Under the pieces are notes generated by a model. It was not told where the DNA came from and did no database searches. It saw nothing but the letters and a program-made list of their open reading frames with translations. From Alphaproteobacteria bacterium (GTDB taxonomy: Bacteria > Pseudomonadota > Alphaproteobacteria > Sphingomonadales > Emcibacteraceae), in NCBI GenBank assembly GCA_020446675.1, contig JAGREE010000007.1:1-64000 (forward strand): DNA of 64,000 bases, read 5' to 3'. The position numbers and the translations under genes are program-made. This document shows, in pieces, positions 1-8,277 of this stretch. Position 1 is the first letter of the stretch, and every line of letters starts with the position of its first letter.

Positions 1-23
1 TTCGAGTCCCGTAGGGGTCACCA
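1..23 (+). tRNA. 3' end of a tRNA gene (partial)
   Basis: The window opens inside a tRNA. What remains is the T-loop TTCGAGT, the 3' side of the T-stem CCCGT, the 3' acceptor strand AGGGGTC, discriminator A and an encoded CCA. A T-rich run follows, as at a terminator. The anticodon lies outside the window, so the isotype cannot be assigned; the 5' acceptor strand should read GACCCCT. Confidence 0.8.
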
Positions 24-135
24 TCTTTTTTAGGTTATTTTTGCAACCTCTTCACTTGATCGAAACCTGATATTTATTAACCACTGAGACGACAAATCCT
101 CTGGTGATATGGTTTATTATGAGTTTTTATATTAT

Positions 136-149
136 TTGATCAGCATCAA
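136..149. promoter_or_regulatory. FNR/FixK-type binding site
   Basis: TTGATCAGCATCAA is a perfect match to the TTGAT-N4-ATCAA consensus of FNR/FixK/Anr regulators. It lies about 120 bp before the start codon of the cytochrome b561 gene, in an otherwise gene-free stretch (24-267). Oxygen-responsive control of that gene is an inference. Confidence 0.55.
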
Positions 150-267
150 TGACAGATCAATTTATTTTCTATTTACTGAATGAAACGGACTTAAGCAGAA
201 ATTTTGTTTCGACTGACTGGGAAAGTCAGTTTTATAAGCTAATTTTTTAGTTTTTGGATTATACATC

Positions 268-999
268 ATGGAAAAATCATACATCGTTTATAAAGTCTGG
301 GATTTGCCAGTGAGACTTTTTCATTGGATAAATTTTCTTTGTATCATTGGATTAATCGCGCTTGGAACGATGATTTTATACCATCGTGATCTGGGCCTTT
401 CGGATGAGGGGGAGGCACTGGTTCAAACAATTCACGTCTATGTGGGGTATATTTTTGCAATCAATTTGTTTGTACGGTTGATATGGGCGTTTGCGGGAAA
501 CAGGTTTTCCCGATGGAATAATCTTATTCCTATCGGTTCAGGGTATTTTTTAAAATTAAAAAATTATTTGAGCGCTGCCAGGGAAGGAAAGCATCTATTA
601 TATCTTGGTCATAATCCTCTCGGCCAATTGGCAGTTTTTGCTATAATGATTGCTTTGTTGGCAATGGTCGTTTCAGGGTTGTTGATGGCTGGGACCGATC
701 TTTATATGCCTCCCTTTGGGTCATATTTTCAAAAATGGGTTGCAGCAACCGGTGTAAATCCAAGCGATGTGGTTGCACATGTCAGGGATAATGTCGATGA
801 AACAGCTTTTGCTGAAATGAGGGCGTTCCGCCGCCCGTTCAGTACGGTACATGTCTGGACCTATTATATAATTATCGGACTCGTTATCCTTCATATAGGT
901 GCTGTGATTTATACAGAAGTGAAATCCGGCGCAAATTTGATTTCTGCAATGTTTACAGGCAAAAAAATTCTGCCGGGCGAAGCAGAGGATGAGGATTAG
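268..999 (+). CDS. Cytochrome b561 family membrane protein
   Basis: Predicted 243-residue integral membrane b-type cytochrome that would pass electrons between quinones or a periplasmic partner and haem in the inner membrane. The N-terminus has the family pattern VWDLPVRLFHW with His19. Further candidate haem ligands are His56 and the pair His195/His209 in the last membrane segment. About four or five hydrophobic helices are visible (roughly 18-37, 52-70, 120-140, 195-215). It stands alone with no hydrogenase or dehydrogenase subunits beside it, so the electron partner is unknown. ATG start. A perfect FNR/FixK-type box lies upstream at 136-149. The acidic tail (EAEDED) is unremarkable. Confidence 0.85.
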   Translation: MEKSYIVYKVWDLPVRLFHWINFLCIIGLIALGTMILYHRDLGLSDEGEALVQTIHVYVGYIFAINLFVRLIWAFAGNRFSRWNNLIPIGSGYFLKLKNYLSAAREGKHLLYLGHNPLGQLAVFAIMIALLAMVVSGLLMAGTDLYMPPFGSYFQKWVAATGVNPSDVVAHVRDNVDETAFAEMRAFRRPFSTVHVWTYYIIIGLVILHIGAVIYTEVKSGANLISAMFTGKKILPGEAEDED

Positions 1000-1071
1000 A
1001 AATCGTTCCACTTTATTCTTCTTACTTTAATGAACTGATCAGATGCATGCTGTGAGATAGCCTCTCCGTTT

Positions 1072-1093
1072 TTCATTCTGTTTATAGAATGAA
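1072..1093. terminator. Stem-loop after cytochrome b561 gene
   Basis: Inverted repeat TTCATTCT / AGAATGAA around a 6-base loop, about 75 bp after the stop codon. There is no real T-run, so it is at best a weak terminator or an mRNA-end stabiliser. The rest of 1000-1227 shows nothing else. Confidence 0.3.
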
Positions 1094-1227
1094 TTGTCAT
1101 TAATAATTAATTAAGGCTGATCTTCTAATATTTGTTAACATATTAAGAATTGATTCTTATTTTGAATTTTTTGTTCTATTAATAAATAGTTTGGGGTTGC
1201 ATAATTTTAAATCGCGCAATTGAAAAA

Positions 1228-1812
1228 GTGGATTATTTTGAATTTCATCATTTAAAAGATCACCTTATCAAGAAACTTGCTCTGGCCATGATTGGCTTAA
1301 ATGACCCATATACGGCAGTACATATTGAGGAAGTGGCAGACATTGCAGGAAAAATAGGGGTAACGCTTGGGCTTGAAAATGACAGGCTTGAAAATTTGAC
1401 GCTGGCAGGTTACTTACATGATATCGGCAAGCAGGCTATACCTAATTCCATCCTTTCAAAACCTACAAAATTAACGAATGAAGAATATTCGCTGGTTAAA
1501 ACCCATGTGGATGTCGGTGTACAGTTGTTAAAATATGCTGAAGTTTCTCCAGAGATAATCAGAATTGTCAGCAAGCATCATGAAAGACTGGATGGTAGCG
1601 GATATCCAAAAGGATTAAAAGGAAACCAGATATCTTTGGAAGGACAGATTATTGGGGTTGCAGATGTATTGTCTGCTCTGACCAGTAAAAGAACGTATAG
1701 AACTGCCGCTACGAAAGAAGAAGTTACCAAATTATTATTAGACTCTTGTCCTCATAAATTTAATCTTAGGGTGGTTAATGCCGCACTGGAATGTCTGGAC
1801 AGTCTATATTAG
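1228..1812 (+). CDS. HD-GYP domain phosphohydrolase
   Basis: A compact 194-residue HD-GYP domain, the type that hydrolyses the second messenger cyclic di-GMP. Visible signatures are the early His32, the metal dyad in LHDIGK (His64-Asp65), the HH pair at 117-118, the GYP motif in DGSGYP (122-127) and the later Asp146 in GVADV. There is no receiver, PAS or membrane domain, so it would be a free-standing cytoplasmic enzyme. The start used is GTG at 1228; no in-frame ATG with a ribosome binding site is visible upstream, so the true start is uncertain. It is transcribed alone. The metal and GYP residues look intact, so activity is likely, but the substrate is inferred from the family. Confidence 0.88.
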   Translation: MDYFEFHHLKDHLIKKLALAMIGLNDPYTAVHIEEVADIAGKIGVTLGLENDRLENLTLAGYLHDIGKQAIPNSILSKPTKLTNEEYSLVKTHVDVGVQLLKYAEVSPEIIRIVSKHHERLDGSGYPKGLKGNQISLEGQIIGVADVLSALTSKRTYRTAATKEEVTKLLLDSCPHKFNLRVVNAALECLDSLY

Positions 1813-1879
1813 AAAATATGTTTTAAATAGGGATTTTTATACTAACTCCCCTTTGTTTTTTTCTTTGATCTACAGATAA

Positions 1880-3058
1880 TTAATTGATTATCTTTTTTAG
1901 AATATCAACGAATTTGTCAATTTCATCCTGATCATTGTAATAATGTAAGGATGCACGAACCAATCCCGGCAAGTTGTTCTTGGTTGCATCAAGCAGTGTG
2001 CTGCCGGGTTCGGAAACGCTGGTGTTTATATGGTGATATCTAAGGGTGGTTACAATATCGGCTGCCTTGTGGTTTTTAGCCCAAAATGTAACAATGGCAC
2101 ATTGATTTTTGCTGATTGTATGCGTGACGATACCCTCTATTTCAATTAATCGATTACGCAGATAATCTGCGAGTTCCTTGTTACGTGCCCATATATTCTC
2201 AAGCCCAATATCAAGCGCATAGTCAACAGCGATACCGAGACCTAATACTGACGCATAATTAAATTCCCAGTTTTCAAATCTTTTTGCATCATTCCTGAGT
2301 TCATATTCGTGATCATTAATCCATTTTGCGCTTTTCAAATCAATAATCGGCGGGTGCAGCTTTTCAATCACTGATTTTCGGGCATATAAAAACCCAATGC
2401 CACGAGGACCACGCAAATATTTTCGACTTGTGGCCGATAGTAAATCACACCCAATTTCTTCTACGTCCAAAGGCATCTGTCCGGCTGACTGGCAGGCATC
2501 CACCTGATATAGGATGCCGTGTTTTTTGGCTATTTTGCCGAGTGCACTAACATTATTGATCAGCCCACTGTTGGTTGGGACATGTGTGGCGGAGATCAGT
2601 TTTACTTTCTCATCAATCATAGTCTCCAGTAAATCTAGCTCGAGGTCCCCATTTTCATCACTGGGGATGACATCAATAGTGACGCCTTTTGATCTGGCCA
2701 TATGCAGATAGGCGAGATAGTTTGACGCATATTCCGCTTCTACAGTAAGAATCCGGTCACCGGGTTTAAAATCTATAGCATAAAATCCCATTGCCCAGCC
2801 AACAGTGGCATTTTCAACCAGCGCAATTTCATCAGAATTTGCATTTATTAATTTTGCAATGGAATTATAAACAGCATTGATCTGATCCTTTTTATCGGCC
2901 ATGGCTTCATAGCCACCGATAATGGCTTCCAGTTTTAGATGAGCTATTTGTGCATCGAGTACCGGTCTGGGCATGAGGGACGACCCTGCATTATTCAAAT
3001 GAATAAAATTACTTTTACCCGGTGTATCAGCAAATATTTTTTCTTTATTCATTGCCAT
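1880..3058 (-). CDS. Class V aminotransferase-like PLP enzyme
   Basis: Fold-type I PLP enzyme of class V (cysteine desulfurase / isopenicillin-N epimerase-like), 392 residues, without signal peptide. Seen: the start NNAGSSLMP, the cofactor-stacking region AEYASNYLAYL, DACQSAGQMPLDV with the PLP-binding Asp and Gln, and the Schiff-base lysine in SATSRKYLRGPRG. The catalytic Cys loop of true cysteine desulfurases is not evident. Substrate unknown: it may be an amino-acid lyase, epimerase or aminotransferase. Start could be ATG 3058 or the second ATG two codons on. It is divergent from the amidase at 3151, with about 90 bp between. A distant paralogue with a Tat signal is at 35717-36943. Confidence 0.8.
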   Translation of the reverse strand: MAMNKEKIFADTPGKSNFIHLNNAGSSLMPRPVLDAQIAHLKLEAIIGGYEAMADKKDQINAVYNSIAKLINANSDEIALVENATVGWAMGFYAIDFKPGDRILTVEAEYASNYLAYLHMARSKGVTIDVIPSDENGDLELDLLETMIDEKVKLISATHVPTNSGLINNVSALGKIAKKHGILYQVDACQSAGQMPLDVEEIGCDLLSATSRKYLRGPRGIGFLYARKSVIEKLHPPIIDLKSAKWINDHEYELRNDAKRFENWEFNYASVLGLGIAVDYALDIGLENIWARNKELADYLRNRLIEIEGIVTHTISKNQCAIVTFWAKNHKAADIVTTLRYHHINTSVSEPGSTLLDATKNNLPGLVRASLHYYNDQDEIDKFVDILKKIIN

Positions 3059-3150
3059 TAGATTATATCCCCTTGTCTTCGAATGGCACTAGAACATAAA
3101 AATTCAGCTTTCTCAATTGGAATAATTAAGTTAGCATAGCGAAAAATTTG

Positions 3151-4734
3151 ATGGGGATATTTAAATTGTTTAAGTCATTATTGGCCTTTTTGATTTTTTT
3201 TAGTGGTTTTAGCCAATCTAACGCGGACGACTTTAAATTCGTTGAAGCGACAATTGATGATATTCATCAGGCACTTTCATCCGGTGATATGACCTGTCGC
3301 GAAATCGTATCCGGCTATCTTAATAGAATTAAGTCCTATGATCAGCAATCGGGGCTAAATGCAATCACAGTTGTCAATCAGAAAGCATTGGACAAAGCAG
3401 ACCAGATTGACAGGAAAATAAGCAACGGTGAAAAACTTGGTCCCCTTTACTGTGTTCCTATGTTGATAAAAGACAATTATGATACACATGATCTGCCGAC
3501 GACCGGCGGTTCAATTGCCCTCATGAATAACTATCCGCCTGATGATGCTTTCATGGTCAGAAAATTACGTGAATCCGATGCGATCGTCATCGCCAAAACC
3601 AATATGGCTGAATGGGCGTTTAGTCCGCGTCAAACAAAAAGCTCATCATTTGGCACCACTGCCAATGCTTATGATCTTTCGCGTGTACCTGCAGGGTCCA
3701 GTGGCGGTACAGCATCCGGTACGGCGGCCAGTTTTGGGGTTGCGGGCATGGGAACCGATACGGGAAACAGTATCCGCGGGCCGTCATCGCATCTTGCCTT
3801 ATTTGGTATCCGCTCAACCATTGGTCTTACCAGTCGCGATGGTATTATTCCACTTGCATGGGATCGTGATGTCGCGGGTCCAATGACAAGAACGGTAAAG
3901 GATGGAGCTTTGATTTTTAATGTGGTGGCCGGATATGACCCAAATGATCCCATGACCGAACTCGGCAAAGGGAAACGTAAGGCTGATTATACGGCCTTCC
4001 TTAAGAAAGATGGACTTAAAGGAAAACGGATAGGGGTACTTCGCGCACTCGTTACGACAGAAGATGCTGATCCGGAAATTATTGCTTTATTTTTAAAAGC
4101 CGTGGATGATTTAAAAGCGGCAGGTGCCATTATCGTAGATCCATTTGAAATAACCAATCTTGATCAGCACCGCGAAGCACCAAATTTCTGTCGTCGATTT
4201 CGCTATGATATGCATGAGTATCTTAAATCACTGGGGGACAAGGCCCCAATTAAAGATGTGATGGAAGTATTGGAAACAGGTGAATATTCGCCCTATGTCA
4301 AAGGAGGGCTTGAGAATTTTGGCGCTGGCCCACTTGATATTCATCCAGGGAATGAAAATCCACCATGTCCCGAATATCCCAATCATCCGGGAAGAAATGC
4401 GTTTAAGGCAGATGTTATAAAATCTATGGATAAATATAATGTGGATGTGGTTATTTATCCCTCCTGGACTAATCCGCCTGCAAAACTTGACCTTGCTGAT
4501 GAAGATTATAAAGGGGATAACAGCCAGATTATTGCCCCGGCAACCGGACTTCCTGCCGCTACGGTCCCCATGGGCTATTCCCATGGAAATCTGCCTGCCG
4601 GACTTCAGATACTCGCTCGTCCATTTCGTGAGGATGTCATATTTGGGGTGGCTTACGCATATGAACAGGCAACGAAACATCGAAAACCACCCAGCCTTTT
4701 TCCCGAACTTAAAAATAATGATAAAAAAATGTGA
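3151..4734 (+). CDS. Exported amidase-signature family hydrolase
   Basis: Amidase signature enzyme of about 527 residues that hydrolyses C-N amide bonds with a Ser-cisSer-Lys triad. The triad is visible as Lys in LIKDNYDT and the serines in PAGSSGGTASGTAASFG, followed by GTDTGNSIRGPSS. It is not GatA, because a signal peptide (residues about 1-25, hydrophobic core ending near SNADD) targets it to the periplasm or envelope and gatB/gatC are absent. I prefer ATG 3151 over the TTG three bases upstream. Formate-THF ligase begins 8 bp after its stop, so the two are probably cotranscribed. The physiological amide is unknown. Confidence 0.88.
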   Translation: MGIFKLFKSLLAFLIFFSGFSQSNADDFKFVEATIDDIHQALSSGDMTCREIVSGYLNRIKSYDQQSGLNAITVVNQKALDKADQIDRKISNGEKLGPLYCVPMLIKDNYDTHDLPTTGGSIALMNNYPPDDAFMVRKLRESDAIVIAKTNMAEWAFSPRQTKSSSFGTTANAYDLSRVPAGSSGGTASGTAASFGVAGMGTDTGNSIRGPSSHLALFGIRSTIGLTSRDGIIPLAWDRDVAGPMTRTVKDGALIFNVVAGYDPNDPMTELGKGKRKADYTAFLKKDGLKGKRIGVLRALVTTEDADPEIIALFLKAVDDLKAAGAIIVDPFEITNLDQHREAPNFCRRFRYDMHEYLKSLGDKAPIKDVMEVLETGEYSPYVKGGLENFGAGPLDIHPGNENPPCPEYPNHPGRNAFKADVIKSMDKYNVDVVIYPSWTNPPAKLDLADEDYKGDNSQIIAPATGLPAATVPMGYSHGNLPAGLQILARPFREDVIFGVAYAYEQATKHRKPPSLFPELKNNDKKM

Positions 4735-4742
4735 GTAAATAA

Positions 4743-6425
4743 ATGAGCCAGAAATATAAAAGCGATATTGAAATCGCTCGCGAAGCCACAGCAAAACCAA
4801 TTGAAGACATTGCTGCAAAAATTGGTATCCCGGCAGAGAATCTGATCCGCTATGGTCATGATAAGGCAAAAGTAAGTCTGGATTATATTGATAGTTTAAA
4901 GGATAAGCCGGATGGAAAGCTTATTCTGGTAACGGCCATCACGCCAACACCGGCTGGTGAAGGGAAAACCACGACAACCGTTGGGTTGGGTGACGGGCTA
5001 AACCGGATAGGTAAAAAAGCAATGATCTGTATTCGCGAACCTTCGCTGGGGCCATGTTTCGGAATGAAGGGGGGAGCGGCAGGCGGTGGCTACGCGCAGG
5101 TCATCCCGATGGAAGATATCAATCTTCATTTTACCGGAGATTTTCATGCAATCACCAGTGCTAATAATCTTTTGGCGGCAATGATTGATAACCATTATTA
5201 CTGGGGAAACGGTACTGAACTGGATAATCGCCGTATCACCTGGCGACGTGTGCTGGATATGAACGACCGCTCATTGCGTCAGGTCGCCACATCACTTGGT
5301 GGTGTCGCAAATGGTTTCCCGCGAGAAGGGGGCTTTGACATCACGCCAGCTTCAGAAGTAATGGCAACCTTCTGTCTGGCAAGCGGCCTTGATGATCTGC
5401 GCCGTCGGATTGGGCAGATTACAATAGGCCAGACGCGGGAGAGAAAGACAATTTATGCCCGTGATATCAAAGCCGATGGTCCAATGACGGTTCTGCTGAA
5501 GGATGCATTGCAGCCGAACCTTGTTCAGACCCTGGAACATAATCCTGCTTTCATACATGGGGGGCCTTTTGCCAATATAGCGCATGGGTGCAATACGGTT
5601 ATGGCAACTAAGGCCGCTCTCAAGATGGCGGATTATGTTGTTACCGAAGCCGGTTTTGGAGCTGATTTGGGGGCAGAAAAATTTTTTGATATCAAATGCC
5701 GCAAGGCTGGCCTTAAACCAGCGGCTGTCGTTCTAGTCGCAACAGTACGCGCTCTTAAAATGCATGGTGGTGTCGGCAAAGACGATCTGGCAAAGGAAAA
5801 TGTTGATGCGGTTAAAAAAGGGCTTAAAAACCTTGAACGTCATGCTGAGAATATCAAAAAATATCATGTGGACAGTGTTGTCGGCATTAACCGTTTTCCA
5901 ACCGACACTGATGCGGAAATTGCTGCTGTGGTTGAGGCCTGTGCAGATGTAGGTATAAAGGCAGTAGAAAGTAGCCACTGGGCTAACGGCAGTGCTGGCA
6001 GTGCCGAATTAGCGAAGGAGGTGGTCAAGACCATAGAGCGTGGCAATTCAAACTTCCAGGTGCTTTATCCTGATAATTATGGATTGATGACCAAAATTGA
6101 AATTATTGCCAAGGAAATATACCGTGCCGATGAGGTCTTTGCGGATCAGAAAATCCGCAATCAGTTAAAAGACCTTGAAAAAGACGGTTTTGGCCATTTA
6201 CCCATCTGTATTGCTAAAACGCAATATAGCTTCTCAACGGACCCGTCTCTTAAAGGCGCCCCAAAAGGTTATGGGATACCGGTCCGTGAAGTCCGTCTTT
6301 CTAATGGGGCCGAATTTGTGCTGGTGGTTTGCGGGGAAATCATGACCATGCCTGGTCTGCCGCGTGTGCCGGCTGCCGAGGCAATAGAAATTGACAAAAA
6401 TGGATTAGTACAGGGATTATTCTAA
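4743..6425 (+). CDS. fhs: Formate--tetrahydrofolate ligase
   Basis: ATP-dependent ligase that turns formate plus tetrahydrofolate into 10-formyl-THF, feeding purine and one-carbon metabolism in the cytoplasm. The 560-residue length is normal. Seen: the P-loop-like [16 protein letters not shown] near residue 70, [19 protein letters not shown], and the strongly conserved [15 protein letters not shown]. It starts 8 bp behind an exported amidase gene, which suggests one transcript. A pairing of the two functions (amide hydrolysis releasing formate) is only an idea. glyA, another one-carbon gene, lies at 40995. Confidence 0.97.
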   Translation: MSQKYKSDIEIAREATAKPIEDIAAKIGIPAENLIRYGHDKAKVSLDYIDSLKDKPDGKLILVTAITPTPAGEGKTTTTVGLGDGLNRIGKKAMICIREPSLGPCFGMKGGAAGGGYAQVIPMEDINLHFTGDFHAITSANNLLAAMIDNHYYWGNGTELDNRRITWRRVLDMNDRSLRQVATSLGGVANGFPREGGFDITPASEVMATFCLASGLDDLRRRIGQITIGQTRERKTIYARDIKADGPMTVLLKDALQPNLVQTLEHNPAFIHGGPFANIAHGCNTVMATKAALKMADYVVTEAGFGADLGAEKFFDIKCRKAGLKPAAVVLVATVRALKMHGGVGKDDLAKENVDAVKKGLKNLERHAENIKKYHVDSVVGINRFPTDTDAEIAAVVEACADVGIKAVESSHWANGSAGSAELAKEVVKTIERGNSNFQVLYPDNYGLMTKIEIIAKEIYRADEVFADQKIRNQLKDLEKDGFGHLPICIAKTQYSFSTDPSLKGAPKGYGIPVREVRLSNGAEFVLVVCGEIMTMPGLPRVPAAEAIEIDKNGLVQGLF

Positions 6426-6545
6426 AATTTGCCGAGTTTAATAATGCAGAGTGCTTTAAGCTGATCATTATTGATCAACCGATAGCGCTTGTCTGCATTG
6501 TGCCTTTATCCTATACATAAATAATAACAAAATTAGGAAGTAAGG

Positions 6546-7568
6546 TTGCCAAACGAGATGTGGATTAAGAAATTTACTGTTCTGATTGTAAGTGCCGCTA
6601 TTTCACTTATGCCGGCTCATTCGGCACTCTCGGCTCGAAAACAGTTTAATATTGGCACTGGTTTTGTCGGCAGTTCCATGCATTCACTTGGAACTGTGTT
6701 GGCAAAAAATCTTCAGAAAAATATGCGTTTGCGGGTGACTGCCCGACCCTTTGTCGGACCGAGTTCGTTTATTCCGCTTATCAATGCCGGTGAGCTGGAA
6801 ATGGGGCTTACGTCCATGGCCGGTATGGGAACAGCTTATAGAGGAATTGATACGGATTCCAATAAGGATATTCGCGTTGTAGCAAGACTTTTTGCAATGC
6901 CGTTTGCTTTTATGACCAGAAAGGATTCGGGAATTAAAAATATTGCTGATCTTAAGGGAAAAAAAGTCGTTTTGGATATTACTGCTGCTCAGGCAGTGAA
7001 TACAATGGCTATTGCCATGCTGGAAGCAGCAGGACTTGACCGCACTGATGTCACCGTCATTCCGGTTTCTGGCGTTGGGCAGGGGGTGGAAGCAGTTGTT
7101 GAAGGCAATGCTGATGCCACTCCGGGCAGTGTCAGCATGTCGGCGGTCAGAAAAGCGGACGCAACAGTAGGAGTGCGTATTTTAAATCTGGCAAGTCCGG
7201 GGTACGAGCAAAGGCTTGAAAATTCGTCCGCACCAGGATTAAGATCTTATGTGATTGAAGCTGGTCTTTATCCCGGCGTTGAAACCGAAACCCGCATTTT
7301 TGCAATGGATATGTATCTGTTGGTGCCAAAAGCACTGGAAGATGAGGATGTGGTTAAAATACTTGATGCACTTCACGCGAGCTGGCCGGAAATGCAAAAG
7401 GAGTATGCTGGATTTAAGGGGGTTTCAACAGATGAATTTGTCCATCCATCGCAAACTGTTCCCTATCATAATGCGGCAATAGACTATTATAAAAGCGGCA
7501 AAGGTACAGCTGTCTGGGATGAGCAGGCAGAACTCAGAAATCAAAAACTTCTTGATGTCTGGAAATAA
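6546..7568 (+). CDS. TAXI-family TRAP transporter solute receptor
   Basis: Periplasmic substrate-binding protein of the TRAP-associated extracytoplasmic immunogenic (TAXI) type, about 336-340 residues. A Sec signal peptide covers roughly residues 1-30 (hydrophobic stretch ending AHSALSA). The mature part begins QFNIGTGFVGSSMHSLGTVLA, then FVGPSSFIPLINAGELEMG, typical of the family (usually acidic ligands such as glutamate). Start may be TTG 6546 or ATG 6558; an AGGAAG-type ribosome binding site ends around 6540 and fits TTG better by distance. No fused TRAP permease is near, so it is an orphan receptor or depends on a permease elsewhere. Confidence 0.85.
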   Translation: MPNEMWIKKFTVLIVSAAISLMPAHSALSARKQFNIGTGFVGSSMHSLGTVLAKNLQKNMRLRVTARPFVGPSSFIPLINAGELEMGLTSMAGMGTAYRGIDTDSNKDIRVVARLFAMPFAFMTRKDSGIKNIADLKGKKVVLDITAAQAVNTMAIAMLEAAGLDRTDVTVIPVSGVGQGVEAVVEGNADATPGSVSMSAVRKADATVGVRILNLASPGYEQRLENSSAPGLRSYVIEAGLYPGVETETRIFAMDMYLLVPKALEDEDVVKILDALHASWPEMQKEYAGFKGVSTDEFVHPSQTVPYHNAAIDYYKSGKGTAVWDEQAELRNQKLLDVWK

Positions 7569-7811
7569 ATTTAGCCGATTTATAGACAATTTAATGTGTT
7601 ATTATAATAACAATTGATGCTTGACTAATATTCGTTACTCAATTTATGTTGCTTTTATGAAATTTTGAATTGGAGCAAAATATATTCTTTATTTTAGATG
7701 TATTAAATGTGATAATTAATATTAATAAAAAGTATTAATGGTCAAATCAACTTTACCTTATTCGGGTTATGATATAACATCTCTAAAAGTTGCAAAAAAT
7801 AGGTAGGACTT

Positions 7812-8276
7812 ATGGTTAAATTTACTATTAATGGAAAATCACATACTTTTAACGGTGATGAAGAAATGCCGCTATTGTGGTATTTGCGTGATGAAGCAAA
7901 ATTAACAGGTACAAAATTCGGCTGTGGTATTGCACAGTGCGGCGCATGCACAGTTCATGTCAACGGACAGGCTCAGCGTTCTTGCGTACTGCCGATGATG
8001 GCCGTTGAGGGTGAGGAAATTACCACAATTGAAGGAATTGGTGATGAAAGCCATCTTCATGCAGTACAAAAAGCCTGGATTGATGAAGATGTTTCTCAGT
8101 GCGGTTACTGCCAAACAGGTCAGATTATGGCCGTGGTTTCGTTTCTAAAAGATTATCCAAACCCTACTGATCAGGACATAGATGAGAACCATAGTAACCT
8201 ATGCCGTTGTGCCAGCTATATAAGGATTAGAAAAGCCATACATAGAGCGGCCAGATATTTAAGGGGGGAGATGTAA
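7812..8276 (+). CDS. (2Fe-2S) subunit of molybdenum hydroxylase (IorA/CoxS-like)
   Basis: Small electron-transfer subunit of a xanthine-oxidase-family molybdenum hydroxylase, 154 residues. The plant-type ferredoxin cluster is KFGCGIAQCGACTVHVNG plus a later Cys (RSC). The second, helical [2Fe-2S] domain has CGYCQTGQ and NLCRCASYIR. All eight cysteines expected for two clusters are present. It ends one base before the large subunit begins and would be exported with it, having no signal of its own. ATG 7812 follows AGGACTT. The 243-bp gap upstream (7569-7811) is AT-rich with no other gene. Confidence 0.93.
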   Translation: MVKFTINGKSHTFNGDEEMPLLWYLRDEAKLTGTKFGCGIAQCGACTVHVNGQAQRSCVLPMMAVEGEEITTIEGIGDESHLHAVQKAWIDEDVSQCGYCQTGQIMAVVSFLKDYPNPTDQDIDENHSNLCRCASYIRIRKAIHRAARYLRGEM

Positions 8277-8277
8277 G

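Noticed and set aside
6462-6477. TGATCATTATTGATCA as an FNR box upstream of the TAXI gene
   Set aside because: The arms are inverted compared with TTGAT-N4-ATCAA; it is only an AT-rich stem-loop without a T-run.
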